Assembly (NCBI RefSeq): GCF_037477895.1
Contig: NZ_CP132744.1
Coordinates: 806,001 to 870,000, forward strand
Direction: 5' to 3'
DNA length: 64,000 nt
From: Mycetohabitans endofungorum
GTDB taxonomy: Bacteria > Pseudomonadota > Gammaproteobacteria > Burkholderiales > Burkholderiaceae
Shown: positions 41,986-52,835 of the stretch, piece by piece
Layout: each line of letters starts with the position of its first letter
Position numbering within the stretch: position 1 is the first letter of the stretch
Translations under genes and position numbers: made by a program
The notes under the pieces: generated by a model
Database searches by the model: none
Told to the model about the DNA's origin: nothing
Seen by the model: only the letters and a program-made list of their open reading frames with translations

Positions 41986-42786
41986 ATGCGCATCGCGCTG
42001 GGACTTCAGTATGACGGCGCCGCATTTTGCGGCTGGCAGGCGCAGCCGCACGGCAATACGGTGCAGAACGTGCTCGAGCGTGCACTGGAGCAGTTCGCGC
42101 AAGTGCCGCTGCCCACGGTTGTCGCCGGCCGTACCGACACGGGTGTGCATGCGCTCGGTCAAGTCGTGCATTTTGATACACAGCTCGACCGAGCAGAATT
42201 TTCGTGGGTTCGTGGAGTCAACGCGTTCTTGCCGCCCAGTGTCTCGGTGCAGTGGGCCAAGCCGATGCCGCCGACTTTTCATGCGCGCTTTGCGGCGTTC
42301 GAGCGCACGTATTTCTATGTGCTGTATGTGCATCCCGTGCGCTCGCCGATGCTCGCGGGGCGCGCCGGGTGGGTTCATACGGCGCTGGATGTCGAGATGA
42401 TGCGCGAGGCCGCCAGTTATTTGATTGGTGAGCACGATTTTTCGTCGTTTCGCTCGTCCGATTGCCAGGCGAAGACGCCCGTCAAGCACCTGTATGCGAT
42501 TGATATCGTCGAGCATGGGCCGTTCGTGCATTTGCGCTTTCGCGCGAATGCGTTTCTGCACCACATGGTGCGCAACATTATGGGCTGCCTGGTGTCGGTG
42601 GGACGGCGCAGGCATCCGGCCCATTGGATGGCCGAAGTGCTAGCCGCTCGCGAGCGCAAGCACGCGGCGCCGACGTTCATGCCGGATGGCCTGTATCTGA
42701 CGCAGGTGGGGTATCCTGACGACTTCGGCGTGCCGCCGCCCAATCTTGCCAGTTTGCCGTTCAGCGAGGTATGGCATCGTGACTGA
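41986..42786 (+). CDS. truA: tRNA pseudouridine(38-40) synthase
   Basis: A 266-residue enzyme that makes pseudouridine in the anticodon stem. [20 protein letters not shown] and [20 protein letters not shown] (catalytic aspartate in GRTDTGVHA) are diagnostic; [20 protein letters not shown] is the other conserved block. It begins 11 bases after the fimV-like gene and overlaps trpF by eight bases. Confidence 0.96.
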   Translation: MRIALGLQYDGAAFCGWQAQPHGNTVQNVLERALEQFAQVPLPTVVAGRTDTGVHALGQVVHFDTQLDRAEFSWVRGVNAFLPPSVSVQWAKPMPPTFHARFAAFERTYFYVLYVHPVRSPMLAGRAGWVHTALDVEMMREAASYLIGEHDFSSFRSSDCQAKTPVKHLYAIDIVEHGPFVHLRFRANAFLHHMVRNIMGCLVSVGRRRHPAHWMAEVLAARERKHAAPTFMPDGLYLTQVGYPDDFGVPPPNLASLPFSEVWHRD

Positions 42787-43498
42787 GCCCGCCACCACCA
42801 GGGCCGCCGCGCCGGCCTGCCGTGCGCGGCGCACGCGCGTGAAGCTGTGTGGCCTGTCCACCGCGCAAGACGTCGATTGCGCGGTCGCACTGGGTGCCGA
42901 TGCGATTGGACTGGTCTTCTATCCGCCCAGCCCGCGTTGTGTGAGCATCGAGATTGCCGCCGCGCTGGCGCGCCGAGTCCCGGCATTCATGACCGTGGTG
43001 GGGCTGTTCGTTAATGCCGACGACGCGCTGTTCGAACAGGTGCTCGACGCGGTGCCGCTTGGCATGGTGCAATTTCACGGCGACGAGACGCCGCAGCGTT
43101 GCGCTGCATTGGCGGGGCGCGCGGGCCTGCGCTGGCTGCGCGCCCTACGTGTCGGACCGGCTACCCAGCCGGCTGATTTGGTAGAATTATCGGTCAACTA
43201 TGCTTGCGCGACGGGCTTGCTGCTCGATACGCTGGTCGCCGGCTATGGCGGAGGCGGAAAGGTTTTCGATTGGTCACTTATTCCAGCAGATATCGCGCGT
43301 CAGGCCGTTTTGAGTGGTGGGTTGAACGCGCAAAACGTAACTGACGCCATCCACCGGGTGCGCCCGTATGCCGTGGATGTGTCCAGTGGCATCGAAGTGC
43401 CGGGTGCAAAGGGCGTGAAGGATCATGCCCGAATGGCGGCGTTCGTCGATGCCGTGCGGGCCGCAGATGTGGCAGCGGCGGCGATGGGCGCCCGGTGA
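42779..43498 (+). CDS. trpF: phosphoribosylanthranilate isomerase
   Basis: Third enzyme of tryptophan synthesis, a TIM barrel of 239 residues. [20 protein letters not shown] begins the barrel with the catalytic cysteine, [14 protein letters not shown] and [12 protein letters not shown] follow, and [14 protein letters not shown] with [17 protein letters not shown] close the phosphate site. A GTG start at 42779 overlaps truA by eight bases, implying coupling; an upstream ATG at 42746 lies inside truA. Confidence 0.94.
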   Translation: MTEPATTRAAAPACRARRTRVKLCGLSTAQDVDCAVALGADAIGLVFYPPSPRCVSIEIAAALARRVPAFMTVVGLFVNADDALFEQVLDAVPLGMVQFHGDETPQRCAALAGRAGLRWLRALRVGPATQPADLVELSVNYACATGLLLDTLVAGYGGGGKVFDWSLIPADIARQAVLSGGLNAQNVTDAIHRVRPYAVDVSSGIEVPGAKGVKDHARMAAFVDAVRAADVAAAAMGAR

Positions 43499-43546
43499 AC
43501 AGTGGGCTCGCGTGATGCGCGGGCCCTGTCTGACGAGAGTGACGCA

Positions 43547-44740
43547 ATGTACAACTTGCCTGATGAACGTGGCCACTTCGGCCCTTATGGTGGCGTGTTC
43601 GTCGCCGAAACCTTGGTTCATGCGCTCGCTGAACTGCGCGACGCGTACGACCAATACCGGCAGGATTCCGAGTTTGTCAACGAATATGCGCGCGAGTTAA
43701 AGCATTTCGTCGGCCGTCCGTCGCCGATCTATCACGCACAGCGTTGGAGCGAGCTGCTCGGCGGTGCGCAGATTTACTTGAAGCGCGAGGACTTGAATCA
43801 CACTGGCGCGCATAAGGTCAACAACGTGATCGGCCAGGCGTTGCTGGCGCGCCGTATGGGCAAACCGCGCGTCATCGCGGAGACGGGCGCCGGCCAGCAC
43901 GGCGTGGCCACGGCGACGATCGCCGCGCGCCTTGGCATGGAATGCGTGGTGTACATGGGCGTCGAGGATGTGCGCCGGCAGGCGGCGAACGTTTACCGGA
44001 TGAAGCTGCTTGGCGCGACCGTCGTGCCGGTTGACTCGGGCTCGCGCACGCTGAAGGACGCGCTGAACGAGGCGATGCGCGACTGGGTCACGAATGTCGA
44101 GAATACGTTTTACATCATCGGCACCGTGGCCGGCCCCCATCCGTATCCGATGATGGTGCGTGACTTTCAGCGCGTAATCGGCGACGAGTGCCGCGTGCAG
44201 ATGCCCGAACTGGTCGGTCGCCAGCCGGACGCGGTGATCGCGTGTGTGGGGGGCGGCTCGAATGCGATGGGCATTTTCTATCCCTACATCGACGACACGG
44301 CGGTGCAATTGATCGGCGTGGAGGCGGCCGGCGATGGACTGGGCAGCGGCCGGCACGCGGCGTCGCTGATCGGCGGCACGCCCGGCGTGCTGCATGGCAA
44401 CCGCACCTATCTGTTGCAGGACGAAAACGGGCAGATCATCGATACGCATTCGGTCTCCGCGGGGCTGGACTATCCGGGTGTCGGGCCGGAACATGCGTGG
44501 CTGCACGATACCGGCCGTGCACAGTACGTCGGGATCACCGATGATGAGGCGCTGCAGGCGTTTCACGACTGCTGCCGCATCGAGGGCATCATTCCCGCGC
44601 TCGAGTCCAGCCACGCGCTTGCGTATGCAGCGAAGCTTGCACCGAGCTTGGCGTGCGACAAGCTGCTGCTGGTGAACCTGTCGGGACGTGGCGACAAGGA
44701 CATGCATACGGTGGCTGAGCGCGCCGGCATTGCGTTTTGA
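43547..44740 (+). CDS. trpB: tryptophan synthase beta chain
   Basis: A 397-residue PLP enzyme joining indole and serine. The start [20 protein letters not shown] is typical, the cofactor lysine is K90 in [35 protein letters not shown] lines the indole tunnel and [16 protein letters not shown] binds the phosphate. It is the second gene of the trpF-trpB-methyltransferase-trpA unit. Confidence 0.97.
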   Translation: MYNLPDERGHFGPYGGVFVAETLVHALAELRDAYDQYRQDSEFVNEYARELKHFVGRPSPIYHAQRWSELLGGAQIYLKREDLNHTGAHKVNNVIGQALLARRMGKPRVIAETGAGQHGVATATIAARLGMECVVYMGVEDVRRQAANVYRMKLLGATVVPVDSGSRTLKDALNEAMRDWVTNVENTFYIIGTVAGPHPYPMMVRDFQRVIGDECRVQMPELVGRQPDAVIACVGGGSNAMGIFYPYIDDTAVQLIGVEAAGDGLGSGRHAASLIGGTPGVLHGNRTYLLQDENGQIIDTHSVSAGLDYPGVGPEHAWLHDTGRAQYVGITDDEALQAFHDCCRIEGIIPALESSHALAYAAKLAPSLACDKLLLVNLSGRGDKDMHTVAERAGIAF

Positions 44741-44742
44741 GC

Positions 44743-45678
44743 GTGCCGCGCGATACGACACCGATCACGATGCACGGCGACAAACTGAGCGAACGAGCCG
44801 GACCGGACGACGATCGCGGCGAGCCGGCCGACGGCGGGTGTGACTTCGCGCTGGCGCTCGATGCACTGCATCCGCGCGCCATCCCGCCGGGGATTGCGTT
44901 ATGCAATCGCGATTTCGTTGCCGACGTGGGGAGCCTAGCTGACCAGTCGATCGACCTGATTCTGGCCGACCCGCCATACGGGCTGGGCAAGGACTATGGC
45001 AACGATTCGGACAAACGCAACGGCCAGGATTTCATCGCGTGGACCTGCCGCTGGCTCGAGCTGGCCATTCCGAAGCTTAAGCCGAGCGGCTCACTGTATG
45101 TATTCTGCACGTGGCAATACGCGCCGGAAATCTTCTGCTTCTTGAAGCGCCGGCTCACGATGATCAACGAGATTATCTGGGACCGGCGCGTGCCGAGCAT
45201 GGGCGGCACGACGCGCCGGTTCACGTCGGTGCACGACAACATCGGCTTTTTCGCGGCGTCGAAGGACTATTACTTCGACCTAGACTCGGTGCGTATCCCG
45301 TACGATCCTGTCACGAAGAAGGCCCGCTCGCGGCGCCTTTTCGAAGGCAGCAAATGGCTCGAACTCGGCTATAACCCGAAGGACGTCTGGTCGGTGTCGC
45401 GCCTGCATCGCCAGCATGGCGAGCGCGTCGCGCATCCGACGCAAAAGCCGCTGGAGATTATCGAGCGAATGGTGCTGTCCAGCTGCCCGCCGGGCGGTTT
45501 GGTGCTCGATCCGTTCATGGGCAGTGGCACCACCGCGGTGGCCTGCGCGCGGCACCAGCGCCGCTTTGTCGGCTACGAGATCAATCCTGAATACTGCGCG
45601 CTTGCTCGCCGGCGATTGGCTGCGCTGGAGGCAGACCGCGCGATCTTAGACGAGACTTCATCCCATGTCCCGAATTGA
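44743..45678 (+). CDS. orphan beta-class DNA methyltransferase within the trp operon
   Basis: A 311-residue methyltransferase with the catalytic [15 protein letters not shown] (D76) before the SAM-binding [19 protein letters not shown] (D256), the beta-class motif order for N6-adenine or N4-cytosine. [14 protein letters not shown] is the linking motif X region. No restriction gene is nearby. In Ralstonia and Burkholderia a homologue sits in the same trpB-trpA gap and, as I recall from published methylomes, modifies GTWWAC; this target is transferred by synteny only. The GTG at 44743 nearly abuts trpB; an ATG at 44770 is an alternative. It overlaps trpA by 14 bases. Confidence 0.9.
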   Translation: MPRDTTPITMHGDKLSERAGPDDDRGEPADGGCDFALALDALHPRAIPPGIALCNRDFVADVGSLADQSIDLILADPPYGLGKDYGNDSDKRNGQDFIAWTCRWLELAIPKLKPSGSLYVFCTWQYAPEIFCFLKRRLTMINEIIWDRRVPSMGGTTRRFTSVHDNIGFFAASKDYYFDLDSVRIPYDPVTKKARSRRLFEGSKWLELGYNPKDVWSVSRLHRQHGERVAHPTQKPLEIIERMVLSSCPPGGLVLDPFMGSGTTAVACARHQRRFVGYEINPEYCALARRRLAALEADRAILDETSSHVPN

Positions 45679-46468
45679 AACGAAGTTTGCGGCGTTGACC
45701 CGCGCTCGACGCAAGGGTCTGATTCCATTCATGACCGCGGGCGATCCGGATCCGGCGCGCACCGTCGAGTTCATGCACGCGCTGGCTGCTGGTGGCGCCG
45801 ACGTGATCGAGCTTGGTGTGCCGTTCTCGGACCCGATGGCCGACGGACCCGTGATCCAGCGCTCGTCCGAGCGGGCGCTGGCGCGCGGTATCACGCTGCG
45901 GCGCGTGCTCGACGACGTGCGCGTGTTTCGCGAGCGCGACCGTGACACACCCGTGGTGCTGATGGGATACGCGAATCCGATTGAGCGGATGGGGCGCGAG
46001 GCGTTCGGCGCCGCGGCGCGTGAGGCCGGCGTCGATGGCGTGCTGGTGGTCGACTATCCGCCCGAGGAAGCTGCCGAATTCGCCGACGCGATGCGCGGCT
46101 ACGGCATCGATCCGATCTTCCTGCTCGCGCCGACGTCCACTGAAGAGCGCATTGCCGCGGTGGGGCGCGTGGCGAGCGGCTATGTCTATTATGTGTCGCT
46201 CAAGGGCGTGACCGGTGCGGCAAATCTCGACGTTTCCAGCATCGCAGGTAAAATGCCGACCATCAAGGCGCGGGTGCCTTTGCCGATCGGAGTCGGTTTC
46301 GGCATTCGCGATGCCGCCATGGCCCGTGCGGTCGCCGAGGTTAGCGACGCGGTCGTGATCGGTAGCCGCATTGTCCAACTGCTCGAGCAGACACCCGGGC
46401 AGGACGCTGCGCACGTACTCAAGGCGTTTGTCGCCGAGGTGCGGCACGCGCTGGACCACGCAGCCTGA
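45665..46468 (+). CDS. trpA: tryptophan synthase alpha chain
   Basis: A 267-residue TIM barrel that cleaves indoleglycerol phosphate. [40 protein letters not shown] with the catalytic glutamate and aspartate, and [13 protein letters not shown] are typical. Starts inside the end of the methyltransferase gene, 14 bases overlapped, so translation of the two is linked. Confidence 0.97.
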   Translation: MSRIETKFAALTRARRKGLIPFMTAGDPDPARTVEFMHALAAGGADVIELGVPFSDPMADGPVIQRSSERALARGITLRRVLDDVRVFRERDRDTPVVLMGYANPIERMGREAFGAAAREAGVDGVLVVDYPPEEAAEFADAMRGYGIDPIFLLAPTSTEERIAAVGRVASGYVYYVSLKGVTGAANLDVSSIAGKMPTIKARVPLPIGVGFGIRDAAMARAVAEVSDAVVIGSRIVQLLEQTPGQDAAHVLKAFVAEVRHALDHAA

Positions 46469-46512
46469 ACCCGGCGGTATGCCGCGACGAAACTACGCAT
46501 CGAGGAGCTTTC

Positions 46513-47385
46513 ATGAGTTGGCTGGATAAACTGCTGCCGCCGAAGATCAAGCAAACGGATCCGCGCAGCCGCAAGAGCATCCCGGAAGGACTGTGGGTCA
46601 AGTGCCCGAACTGCGAAGCGGTGCTTTACCGCAATGATGTGCAGGCCAACCTGCACGTGTGTCCGAAGTGCGATCACCACATGCGGATGGGGGCACGCGA
46701 GCGGTTGGACGTGTTGCTCGATCCGGAGGGTCGCTATGAGATCGGCCAGGAGATCGTGCCGGTCGACGCGCTGAAGTTCAAGGACAGCCGTAAATATCCG
46801 GATCGGCTCAAGGACGCGATGGACGAGACCGGCGAGACCGACGCGATGGTCGTGATGGGCGGTGCGATCCACACGTTGCCGGTAGTGGTCGCCTGCTTTG
46901 AGTTTGCGTTCATGGGTGGCTCGATGGGCTCGGTCGTTGGCGAGCGCTTCGTGCGCGGGGCGAAGAACGCGCTCGAGCAGCAGGTCCCGTTTATTTGCTT
47001 TGCCGCATCGGGCGGCGCGCGGATGCAGGAAAGCGTGCTATCGCTGATGCAGATGGCCAAGACCACAGCGATGCTCACCAAGCTCTCCGAGGCCAAGCTG
47101 CCGTTCATCTCGGTGCTGACCGACCCAACGATGGGCGGCGTGTCGGCCAGCTTCGCGTTCCTGGGCGATGTCGTGATTGCCGAGCCCCGCGCGCTGATCG
47201 GCTTCGCCGGCCCGCGTGTGATCGAGCAGACGGTGCGTGAGAAACTGCCAGAGGGCTTTCAGCGTTCGGAATTTCTGCTGCAAAAAGGTGCGATTGACAT
47301 GATCGTGGATCGGCGCAAGATGCGCGAGGAAATTGCCCGGCTGATCGCGCTGTTGACGCACCAGCCGGCGGACGCGGTCGCGTGA
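46513..47385 (+). CDS. accD: acetyl-CoA carboxylase carboxyltransferase subunit beta
   Basis: Transfers carboxyl from biotin to acetyl-CoA for fatty acid synthesis, with AccA. The 290-residue subunit has the N-terminal zinc ribbon [15 protein letters not shown] and [12 protein letters not shown], then the crotonase-like domain with [20 protein letters not shown] and [25 protein letters not shown] before the ATG is the ribosome site. It follows trpA by 44 bases, a Burkholderia-type order. Confidence 0.97.
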   Translation: MSWLDKLLPPKIKQTDPRSRKSIPEGLWVKCPNCEAVLYRNDVQANLHVCPKCDHHMRMGARERLDVLLDPEGRYEIGQEIVPVDALKFKDSRKYPDRLKDAMDETGETDAMVVMGGAIHTLPVVVACFEFAFMGGSMGSVVGERFVRGAKNALEQQVPFICFAASGGARMQESVLSLMQMAKTTAMLTKLSEAKLPFISVLTDPTMGGVSASFAFLGDVVIAEPRALIGFAGPRVIEQTVREKLPEGFQRSEFLLQKGAIDMIVDRRKMREEIARLIALLTHQPADAVA

Positions 47386-47413
47386 AACGGCGGCGTTTAG
47401 CAATGGGGCTGTC

Positions 47414-48739
47414 ATGACTGTTTTCGCCACGCTTCAGGATTGGCTCACGCATTTGGAAACCGCCCATCCGGTCGGTATCGACATGGGGCTGGCACGCATT
47501 GGGTGCGTCAAAGCGGCGCTTGGCCTGCAGTTCGACTGTCCGGTGATCACCGTGGGCGGCACCAACGGCAAGGGATCGACGTGCGCGATTCTGGAAGCGA
47601 TTCTGCTGCGTGCCGGCTATCACGTCGGGTGCCACACGTCGCCCCACTTGCTCGAGTTCAACGAACGCGCGCGTGTGGATGGCCGCAATGCGACTGATGA
47701 CGAACTACTGCCGCATTTTGAAGCGATCGAGGCTGCACGGTTGTCGTTGCCCGAGCCGGTGTCGTTGACTTACTTCGAGTTCACGACGCTGGCGATTATG
47801 CGCTTGTTCGCATCCCGCCAGCTCGATGCGGTGATTTTAGAGGTCGGCCTGGGCGGCCGGCTCGACGCGGTGAATATCATCGATGCCGATTGTGCGGTCA
47901 TCACCAGCGTCGATCTGGACCACCAGCATTACCTTGGCGACACGCGGGAACAGATCGGCCGCGAGAAGGCGGGGATCTTCCGTCCCGGCAAGCCGGCGAT
48001 CGTTGGCGATCCGCTGCCGCCGTCCAGCGTGGTCGAGCATGCCGAGTCGATCGGCGCCGACCTGTGGTTGTTCAACCGCGATTTCCACTACGAGGGTCAT
48101 GCCGGCAGCGAGCGGCAGCAATGGAGCTACCGCGGCCGCACGCTCAAACGCGCGGCGCTGGCCTATCCGGCGCTGCGCGGCGCAAACCAGTTACTCAATA
48201 CCGCGGCGGCGCTCGCCGCGCTCGAGGCGCTGCGCGAGCGTCTGCCAGTCAGCGCGCAGGATATTCGGCTCGGGCTGGCCAATGTCGAGCTGCCCGGGCG
48301 CTTCCAGGTGCTGCCCGGCAAACCGGCGATCGTGCTGGATGTTGCGCACAACCCTCACGCGGCCGCGGTGTTGGCACAGAATCTGGGCAACATGGGCTAT
48401 TTCCCCTACACCTATGCAGTGTTCGGCGCGATGGCCGACAAGGATATCGCCGGTGTGCTCGCACGCTTGAAAGGCGAGGTCGACCATTGGTGTGTAACCG
48501 AGTTGCCCACGTCGCGTGCGGCCAGTGCGGTCGACATCGAACAGACATTGGTGGCGCTGGGTGTGTCGCGCGGCGATCCCGACGCATCCTCGGACGCGTC
48601 GATTCGGCGGTTCGCGAATCCACAGCTTGCCTATCAGGATGCACTCAGTCGGGCGGGCGAAAATGATAGAATCGTGGTCTTTGGTAGTTTCTATACGGTA
48701 GCCGGCGTGATGGCCTATCGTAAGATGCAGCATCATTGA
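47414..48739 (+). CDS. folC: bifunctional folylpolyglutamate/dihydrofolate synthase
   Basis: A 441-residue Mur-ligase-type enzyme that adds glutamate to folates. The P-loop VGGTNGKGSTCAILEAILL, HTSPHLLEFNERARVDG, and VILEVGLGGRLDAVNIIDAD are typical, and VLDVAHNPHAAAVL is the C-terminal nucleotide block. It lies 28 bases after accD and before the SPOR gene, the common accD-folC-dedD-cvpA-purF order. Confidence 0.96.
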   Translation: MTVFATLQDWLTHLETAHPVGIDMGLARIGCVKAALGLQFDCPVITVGGTNGKGSTCAILEAILLRAGYHVGCHTSPHLLEFNERARVDGRNATDDELLPHFEAIEAARLSLPEPVSLTYFEFTTLAIMRLFASRQLDAVILEVGLGGRLDAVNIIDADCAVITSVDLDHQHYLGDTREQIGREKAGIFRPGKPAIVGDPLPPSSVVEHAESIGADLWLFNRDFHYEGHAGSERQQWSYRGRTLKRAALAYPALRGANQLLNTAAALAALEALRERLPVSAQDIRLGLANVELPGRFQVLPGKPAIVLDVAHNPHAAAVLAQNLGNMGYFPYTYAVFGAMADKDIAGVLARLKGEVDHWCVTELPTSRAASAVDIEQTLVALGVSRGDPDASSDASIRRFANPQLAYQDALSRAGENDRIVVFGSFYTVAGVMAYRKMQHH

Positions 48740-48795
48740 TCCGCGCGGCGCGCGAGCCGGGCAAACCGGCCTGCCGGCGCCGCCACGAGCCATAT

Positions 48796-49491
48796 ATGGG
48801 ATTGTTCTCCTTCGGCAGCAAAGACAACGCGGGCCCGTCTCGGACCACCGCGGGGAGCCGTGCCGGCCGCACGAGCCGCCGCGAGCAGCGTGCCGAGCGC
48901 CGCCCCGATCCGGACGCGATGCTGCTCGATCCGACGCTGCCTGAGAAACAGCGCGCGCGTCGGCGCCTGGTCGGTGCGATCGCGCTGGTCGTGGCGGCCG
49001 TGGTCGCGCTGCCGATGATTCTCGACTCCCAACCAAAGCCCTTTACCGACGACATCGCCATCCACATTCCGGCGCAGCTCGAATCGGCGCCGGCATCGTC
49101 GCATGCGCATGGCGATGAGGTGATGCCGGCCACCGCGCCGCCGCCGCGCGGCAAGACTGCGATGGAAACCGGGCGCGCTCGAGCACAAAGCGGTGCGAAT
49201 GCGTCATTTGACGCGTCGAGCCCCGGCGGTACGCCGAATGCACCAGCCGGCAATCGCTACGTGGTGCAACTGGGCGCGCTGAACAGCGATGCCGCCGCGC
49301 GGGATTGGGTGGGCCGGTTGAAGGCGCTTGGCGTGCCGGCCTATGTCGAGCGCCGGCGCCAGTCCGACGGCAGCGAGCGCATCCTATTGCGCGCCGGACC
49401 TTTCGCCGATCGTTCGGCGGCCGCTGCCGCGGTGGCGAAGGTGCGCGAGGCCGGCCTGACCTCGGGCGGTGACAGCAAGCGCACGCAGTAG
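48796..49491 (+). CDS. SPOR-domain cell division protein (DedD-like)
   Basis: A 231-residue inner-membrane protein: a short cytoplasmic part rich in arginine, one helix (RRLVGAIALVVAAVVALPMI), a Pro/Ala-rich linker, and a C-terminal SPOR domain of about 75 residues (RYVVQLGALNSDAAARDWVG to AAAVAKVREAGL). SPOR domains bind denuded septal peptidoglycan. Its place between folC and cvpA matches dedD. The ATG at 48796 starts MGLFSFGSK; earlier in-frame codons lack family sequence. Confidence 0.88.
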   Translation: MGLFSFGSKDNAGPSRTTAGSRAGRTSRREQRAERRPDPDAMLLDPTLPEKQRARRRLVGAIALVVAAVVALPMILDSQPKPFTDDIAIHIPAQLESAPASSHAHGDEVMPATAPPPRGKTAMETGRARAQSGANASFDASSPGGTPNAPAGNRYVVQLGALNSDAAARDWVGRLKALGVPAYVERRRQSDGSERILLRAGPFADRSAAAAAVAKVREAGLTSGGDSKRTQ

Positions 49492-49506
49492 AGAACGGCT
49501 GACGAA

Positions 49507-50013
49507 GTGACAGACGCGACGTTGACCGCTTTCGACTACGCCGTGATCGTGGTCATCGGCCTGTCGGCGCTACGCGGGATGTGGCGGGGGCTGCTGGCGG
49601 AGGTATTCGGCCTGATTGGGTGGGTCGTCGCGTTGATTGTCGCCGCGGTCTATGCGCCAGCGCTGGTACGCTATGTACCGGCGAACTGGCCCGGCGGTGT
49701 GCTGACGCAGTACCTAGTCGCGTTTTTCGGCTTGGCGGCAACTGTACTGGTTGTCTCTGGCGTGGTCGGTGCGCTGATCACGCGGCTTGCCGAAGCCGGC
49801 GGGCTGCGCGGTGTCGATCGCACGTTGGGCATACTATTTGGGCTGATACGAGGCGTCCTGCTGGTACTCGTATTGGTGGCGGTCGCCGGGTTGACCGAGC
49901 TGCCGCGACAGAATTTTTGGCGCAACGCGATGTTCAGGCCTTATGCCGAATACGGCGTGCGCGAACTGAAACCGTTCCTGCCGGCCGCGATTGCAGCGTA
50001 CGTGCATTTCTGA
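49507..50013 (+). CDS. cvpA: CvpA family membrane protein
   Basis: A 168-residue protein with four or five helices starting LTAFDYAVIVVIGLSALRGM and GLLAEVFGLIGWVVALIVA, typical of CvpA. DRTLGILFGLIRGVLLVLV is the other conserved part. In E. coli it is needed for colicin V production and bile resistance, and lies upstream of purF as here. A TGACGAAGTG sequence precedes the start, which is a GTG. Confidence 0.92.
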   Translation: MTDATLTAFDYAVIVVIGLSALRGMWRGLLAEVFGLIGWVVALIVAAVYAPALVRYVPANWPGGVLTQYLVAFFGLAATVLVVSGVVGALITRLAEAGGLRGVDRTLGILFGLIRGVLLVLVLVAVAGLTELPRQNFWRNAMFRPYAEYGVRELKPFLPAAIAAYVHF

Positions 50014-50049
50014 GCGGCACCCGGATTCAATTTCTTTGAAGGACATGCC

Positions 50050-51585
50050 ATGTGCGGCATCGTAGGCGTAATTTCCCAGTCTCCCATCAATCAGCTGATC
50101 TATGACAGCTTGCTACTGCTGCAGCATCGCGGCCAGGACGCGGCCGGTATTGCAACGGTCAACGGCAGTACGTTCCACATGTACAAGGCAAACGGCATGG
50201 TGCGTGACGTGTTCCGCACGCGCAACATGCGTTCGCTGCCCGGCAACTGCGGGATCGGCCAGGTCCGCTACCCGACCGCCGGCTCGGCCAGCAGTGCAGA
50301 GGAGGCCCAACCGTTCTACGTGAATGCACCGTTCGGTATCATCCTCGCGCACAACGGCAACGTGACGAACTGGGAACAGCTTAAGGACGAAATGTTCCGC
50401 ATCGACCGTCGGCACATCAACACGAGTTCCGATTCCGAGGTGTTGCTCAACGTGTTCGCACACGAGCTGCAGTTGGCCACGACCGGGTTCTCGCTGGAGC
50501 CTGATGCGATCTTCAAGGCGGTGTCCGGGGTGCACCGGCGTGTGAAGGGCTCTTATGCGATCGTCGCGTTGATTGCCGGATACGGGTTGCTGGCGTTTCG
50601 CGATCCGCATGGTATCCGGCCGCTGGCCATCGGCAAGCACGACACTGCGCAGGGCACCGAATGGATGATCGCATCCGAATCGGTCGCGCTCGAGGGCATC
50701 GGTTTCGAGTTCGTACGAGACGTGGCGCCTGGCGAAGCCGTGTTCATCGGCATGGACGGCGCGCTACACGCAAAGCAATGCGCGCAGCATCCTAGCCTGA
50801 ACCCGTGTATCTTCGAGCTGGTCTACCTGGCGCGGCCCGACTCGGTACTCGATGGCGTGCCCGTCTATGACGCGCGGCTGCGCATGGGTGACTACTTGGC
50901 CGAGAAGATTAAGCGCACGCTGCCCGGCATGCAGATCGATGTCGTGATGCCGATTCCTGATTCGTCGCGGCCGGCGGCGATGCAGGTGGCCAAGAAGCTC
51001 AATATCGAGTATCGCGAAGGGTTCTTCAAAAACCGCTATGTTGGCCGCACCTTCATCATGCCTGGTCAGGCAGTGCGTAAGAAGTCGGTGCGCCAGAAGC
51101 TCAACGCGATGGCAGTCGAATTCAAGGGCCGCAACGTGCTGATCGTCGACGACTCGATCGTGCGCGGCACTACGTCACAAGAGATCGTGCAGATGGCGCG
51201 CGACGCCGGCGCGAACAAGGTGATCTTTGCGTCGGCGGCACCGCCAGTACGGTTCCCGAATGTGTATGGCATCGATATGCCGATCCGCGGTGAATTGGTG
51301 GCGCACGGCCGGACCGACCAAGAAGTGGCGCAGATCATCGGCGCCGATGCGCTCGTCTACCAGGACGTCGAGGACATGAAGCAGGCGGTGCGTGACACGA
51401 ACCCGCAGCTGCAGAATTTCGAGGCATCGTGCTTCGATGGCCACTACATCACCGGCGACGTGACGGCCGAGTATCTAAGCAAGCTTGAACGGGTGCGGCT
51501 CGATCGGGCGTCACAGTCGGACCGTGATGTGGCCGGCGAAGGCAACGATCGCTCACAACTGCACTTGCATTTGGCGGTTGAATAA
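50050..51585 (+). CDS. purF: amidophosphoribosyltransferase
   Basis: First enzyme of purine synthesis. The 511-residue protein starts MCGIVGVISQSPINQLIYDS, so cysteine 2 becomes the glutaminase nucleophile. GQVRYPTAGSASSAEEAQPF and LAHNGNVTNWEQL complete the glutaminase domain; the PRPP loop is NVLIVDDSIVRGTTSQEIVQ. Length and domain order are normal. An AAGGACATGCC ribosome site lies before the ATG; metZ follows after 29 bases. Confidence 0.97.
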   Translation: MCGIVGVISQSPINQLIYDSLLLLQHRGQDAAGIATVNGSTFHMYKANGMVRDVFRTRNMRSLPGNCGIGQVRYPTAGSASSAEEAQPFYVNAPFGIILAHNGNVTNWEQLKDEMFRIDRRHINTSSDSEVLLNVFAHELQLATTGFSLEPDAIFKAVSGVHRRVKGSYAIVALIAGYGLLAFRDPHGIRPLAIGKHDTAQGTEWMIASESVALEGIGFEFVRDVAPGEAVFIGMDGALHAKQCAQHPSLNPCIFELVYLARPDSVLDGVPVYDARLRMGDYLAEKIKRTLPGMQIDVVMPIPDSSRPAAMQVAKKLNIEYREGFFKNRYVGRTFIMPGQAVRKKSVRQKLNAMAVEFKGRNVLIVDDSIVRGTTSQEIVQMARDAGANKVIFASAAPPVRFPNVYGIDMPIRGELVAHGRTDQEVAQIIGADALVYQDVEDMKQAVRDTNPQLQNFEASCFDGHYITGDVTAEYLSKLERVRLDRASQSDRDVAGEGNDRSQLHLHLAVE

Positions 51586-51614
51586 GCAAGCAATCCATCG
51601 GCGAATGTCATCCC

Positions 51615-52835
51615 ATGAACGATTTTCTCCACCCGCACGATGGGGACCTGCCAGGATTGTCCAGCGATACGCTGGCGGTGCGTGCCGGTACGCGGCGCAC
51701 GCTGTTCAACGAGCACTCCGAAGCGCTGCTGCTGACTTCGAGCTTCTGTTTCGACAGCGCGGCGCAGGCCGCCGAGCGCTTTGCCGACGCCGAAAACAGC
51801 TTCACTTATTCGCGCTTCACGAATCCGACGGTATCGATGTTCCAGGACCGTCTGGCGGCGCTCGAGGGCGGCGAGGCTTGTATCGCGACTGCTTCCGGCA
51901 TGAGCGCTATCCTGTCGATCGTATTGTCGGTACTGCAGGCTGGTGAACACATTGTCAGTTCCCGAAGCCTGTTCGGCTCGACGCTCGGCATGTTCGCGCA
52001 GATGCTGCCGCGGCTGGGCATCACGACAACGTTCGTCGATCCGTCCGACCTGCATGCCTGGCGTCGCGCGGTGACGCCCACCACCCGGATGTTCTTTCTG
52101 GAGACGCCGTCGAATCCGCTCACCGAGGTGTCGGACATCGAAGCGGTGAGCCAGATCGCGAAGCAGGCAGGGGCGTTGTTCGTCGTCGACAACTGCTTCT
52201 GTAGCCCGGCGTTGCAGCAGCCGCTGAAGCTTGGGGCAGACGTGGTGATGCATTCGGCCACCAAGTATCTGGACGGCCAAGGTCGCGTGCTCGGCGGCGC
52301 GCTGGTGGGGGAGCGGCAGTTGTTGATGGAGAAGGTGTTCCCGTTCGTGCGCAGCGCTGGCCCGACGCTGTCCGCGTTCAACGCATGGGTGCTGCTTAAG
52401 GGCATGGAGACGCTGCACGTGCGGCTTGAGCGGCAGTCAGCCAACGCACTCGAGCTGGCGCGTTGGCTTGAAAACCATCCGGCGGTGAACCGGGTCTTTT
52501 ATCCGGGGCTCCAGTCGCATCCGCAGTACACGCTCGCCCAGCGCCAGCAGCGTGCCGGCGGCGCGATCGTATCGTTCGAGCTCAACGGCGACTCGCCCGA
52601 GCAGATGCGCGCCAACGCGTGGCGCGTGATCGACGGCACGAGAATCTGCTCGATCACGGGCAACCTTGGCGACACGCGCACCACGCTGACCCATCCGGCG
52701 ACTACCACACATGCGCGGATCACGGAGCAGGCCCGAGCGGCTGCCGGTATCACCGAAGGCTTAATCCGGATGTCGGTTGGTCTTGAAGGGGTCGATGACC
52801 TGAAGCGCGACCTGGCGCGCGGCCTGAACGGCTGA
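51615..52835 (+). CDS. metZ: O-succinylhomoserine sulfhydrylase
   Basis: A 406-residue PLP enzyme making homocysteine directly from succinylhomoserine and sulfide. LAVRAGTRRTLFNEHSEALL, FTYSRFTNPTVSMFQDRLAA and the cofactor lysine in MHSATKYLDGQGRVLGGAL are typical of MetZ rather than MetB. SITGNLGDTRTTLTHPATTTH lines the active site. It follows purF in one run of genes. Confidence 0.95.
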   Translation: MNDFLHPHDGDLPGLSSDTLAVRAGTRRTLFNEHSEALLLTSSFCFDSAAQAAERFADAENSFTYSRFTNPTVSMFQDRLAALEGGEACIATASGMSAILSIVLSVLQAGEHIVSSRSLFGSTLGMFAQMLPRLGITTTFVDPSDLHAWRRAVTPTTRMFFLETPSNPLTEVSDIEAVSQIAKQAGALFVVDNCFCSPALQQPLKLGADVVMHSATKYLDGQGRVLGGALVGERQLLMEKVFPFVRSAGPTLSAFNAWVLLKGMETLHVRLERQSANALELARWLENHPAVNRVFYPGLQSHPQYTLAQRQQRAGGAIVSFELNGDSPEQMRANAWRVIDGTRICSITGNLGDTRTTLTHPATTTHARITEQARAAAGITEGLIRMSVGLEGVDDLKRDLARGLNG

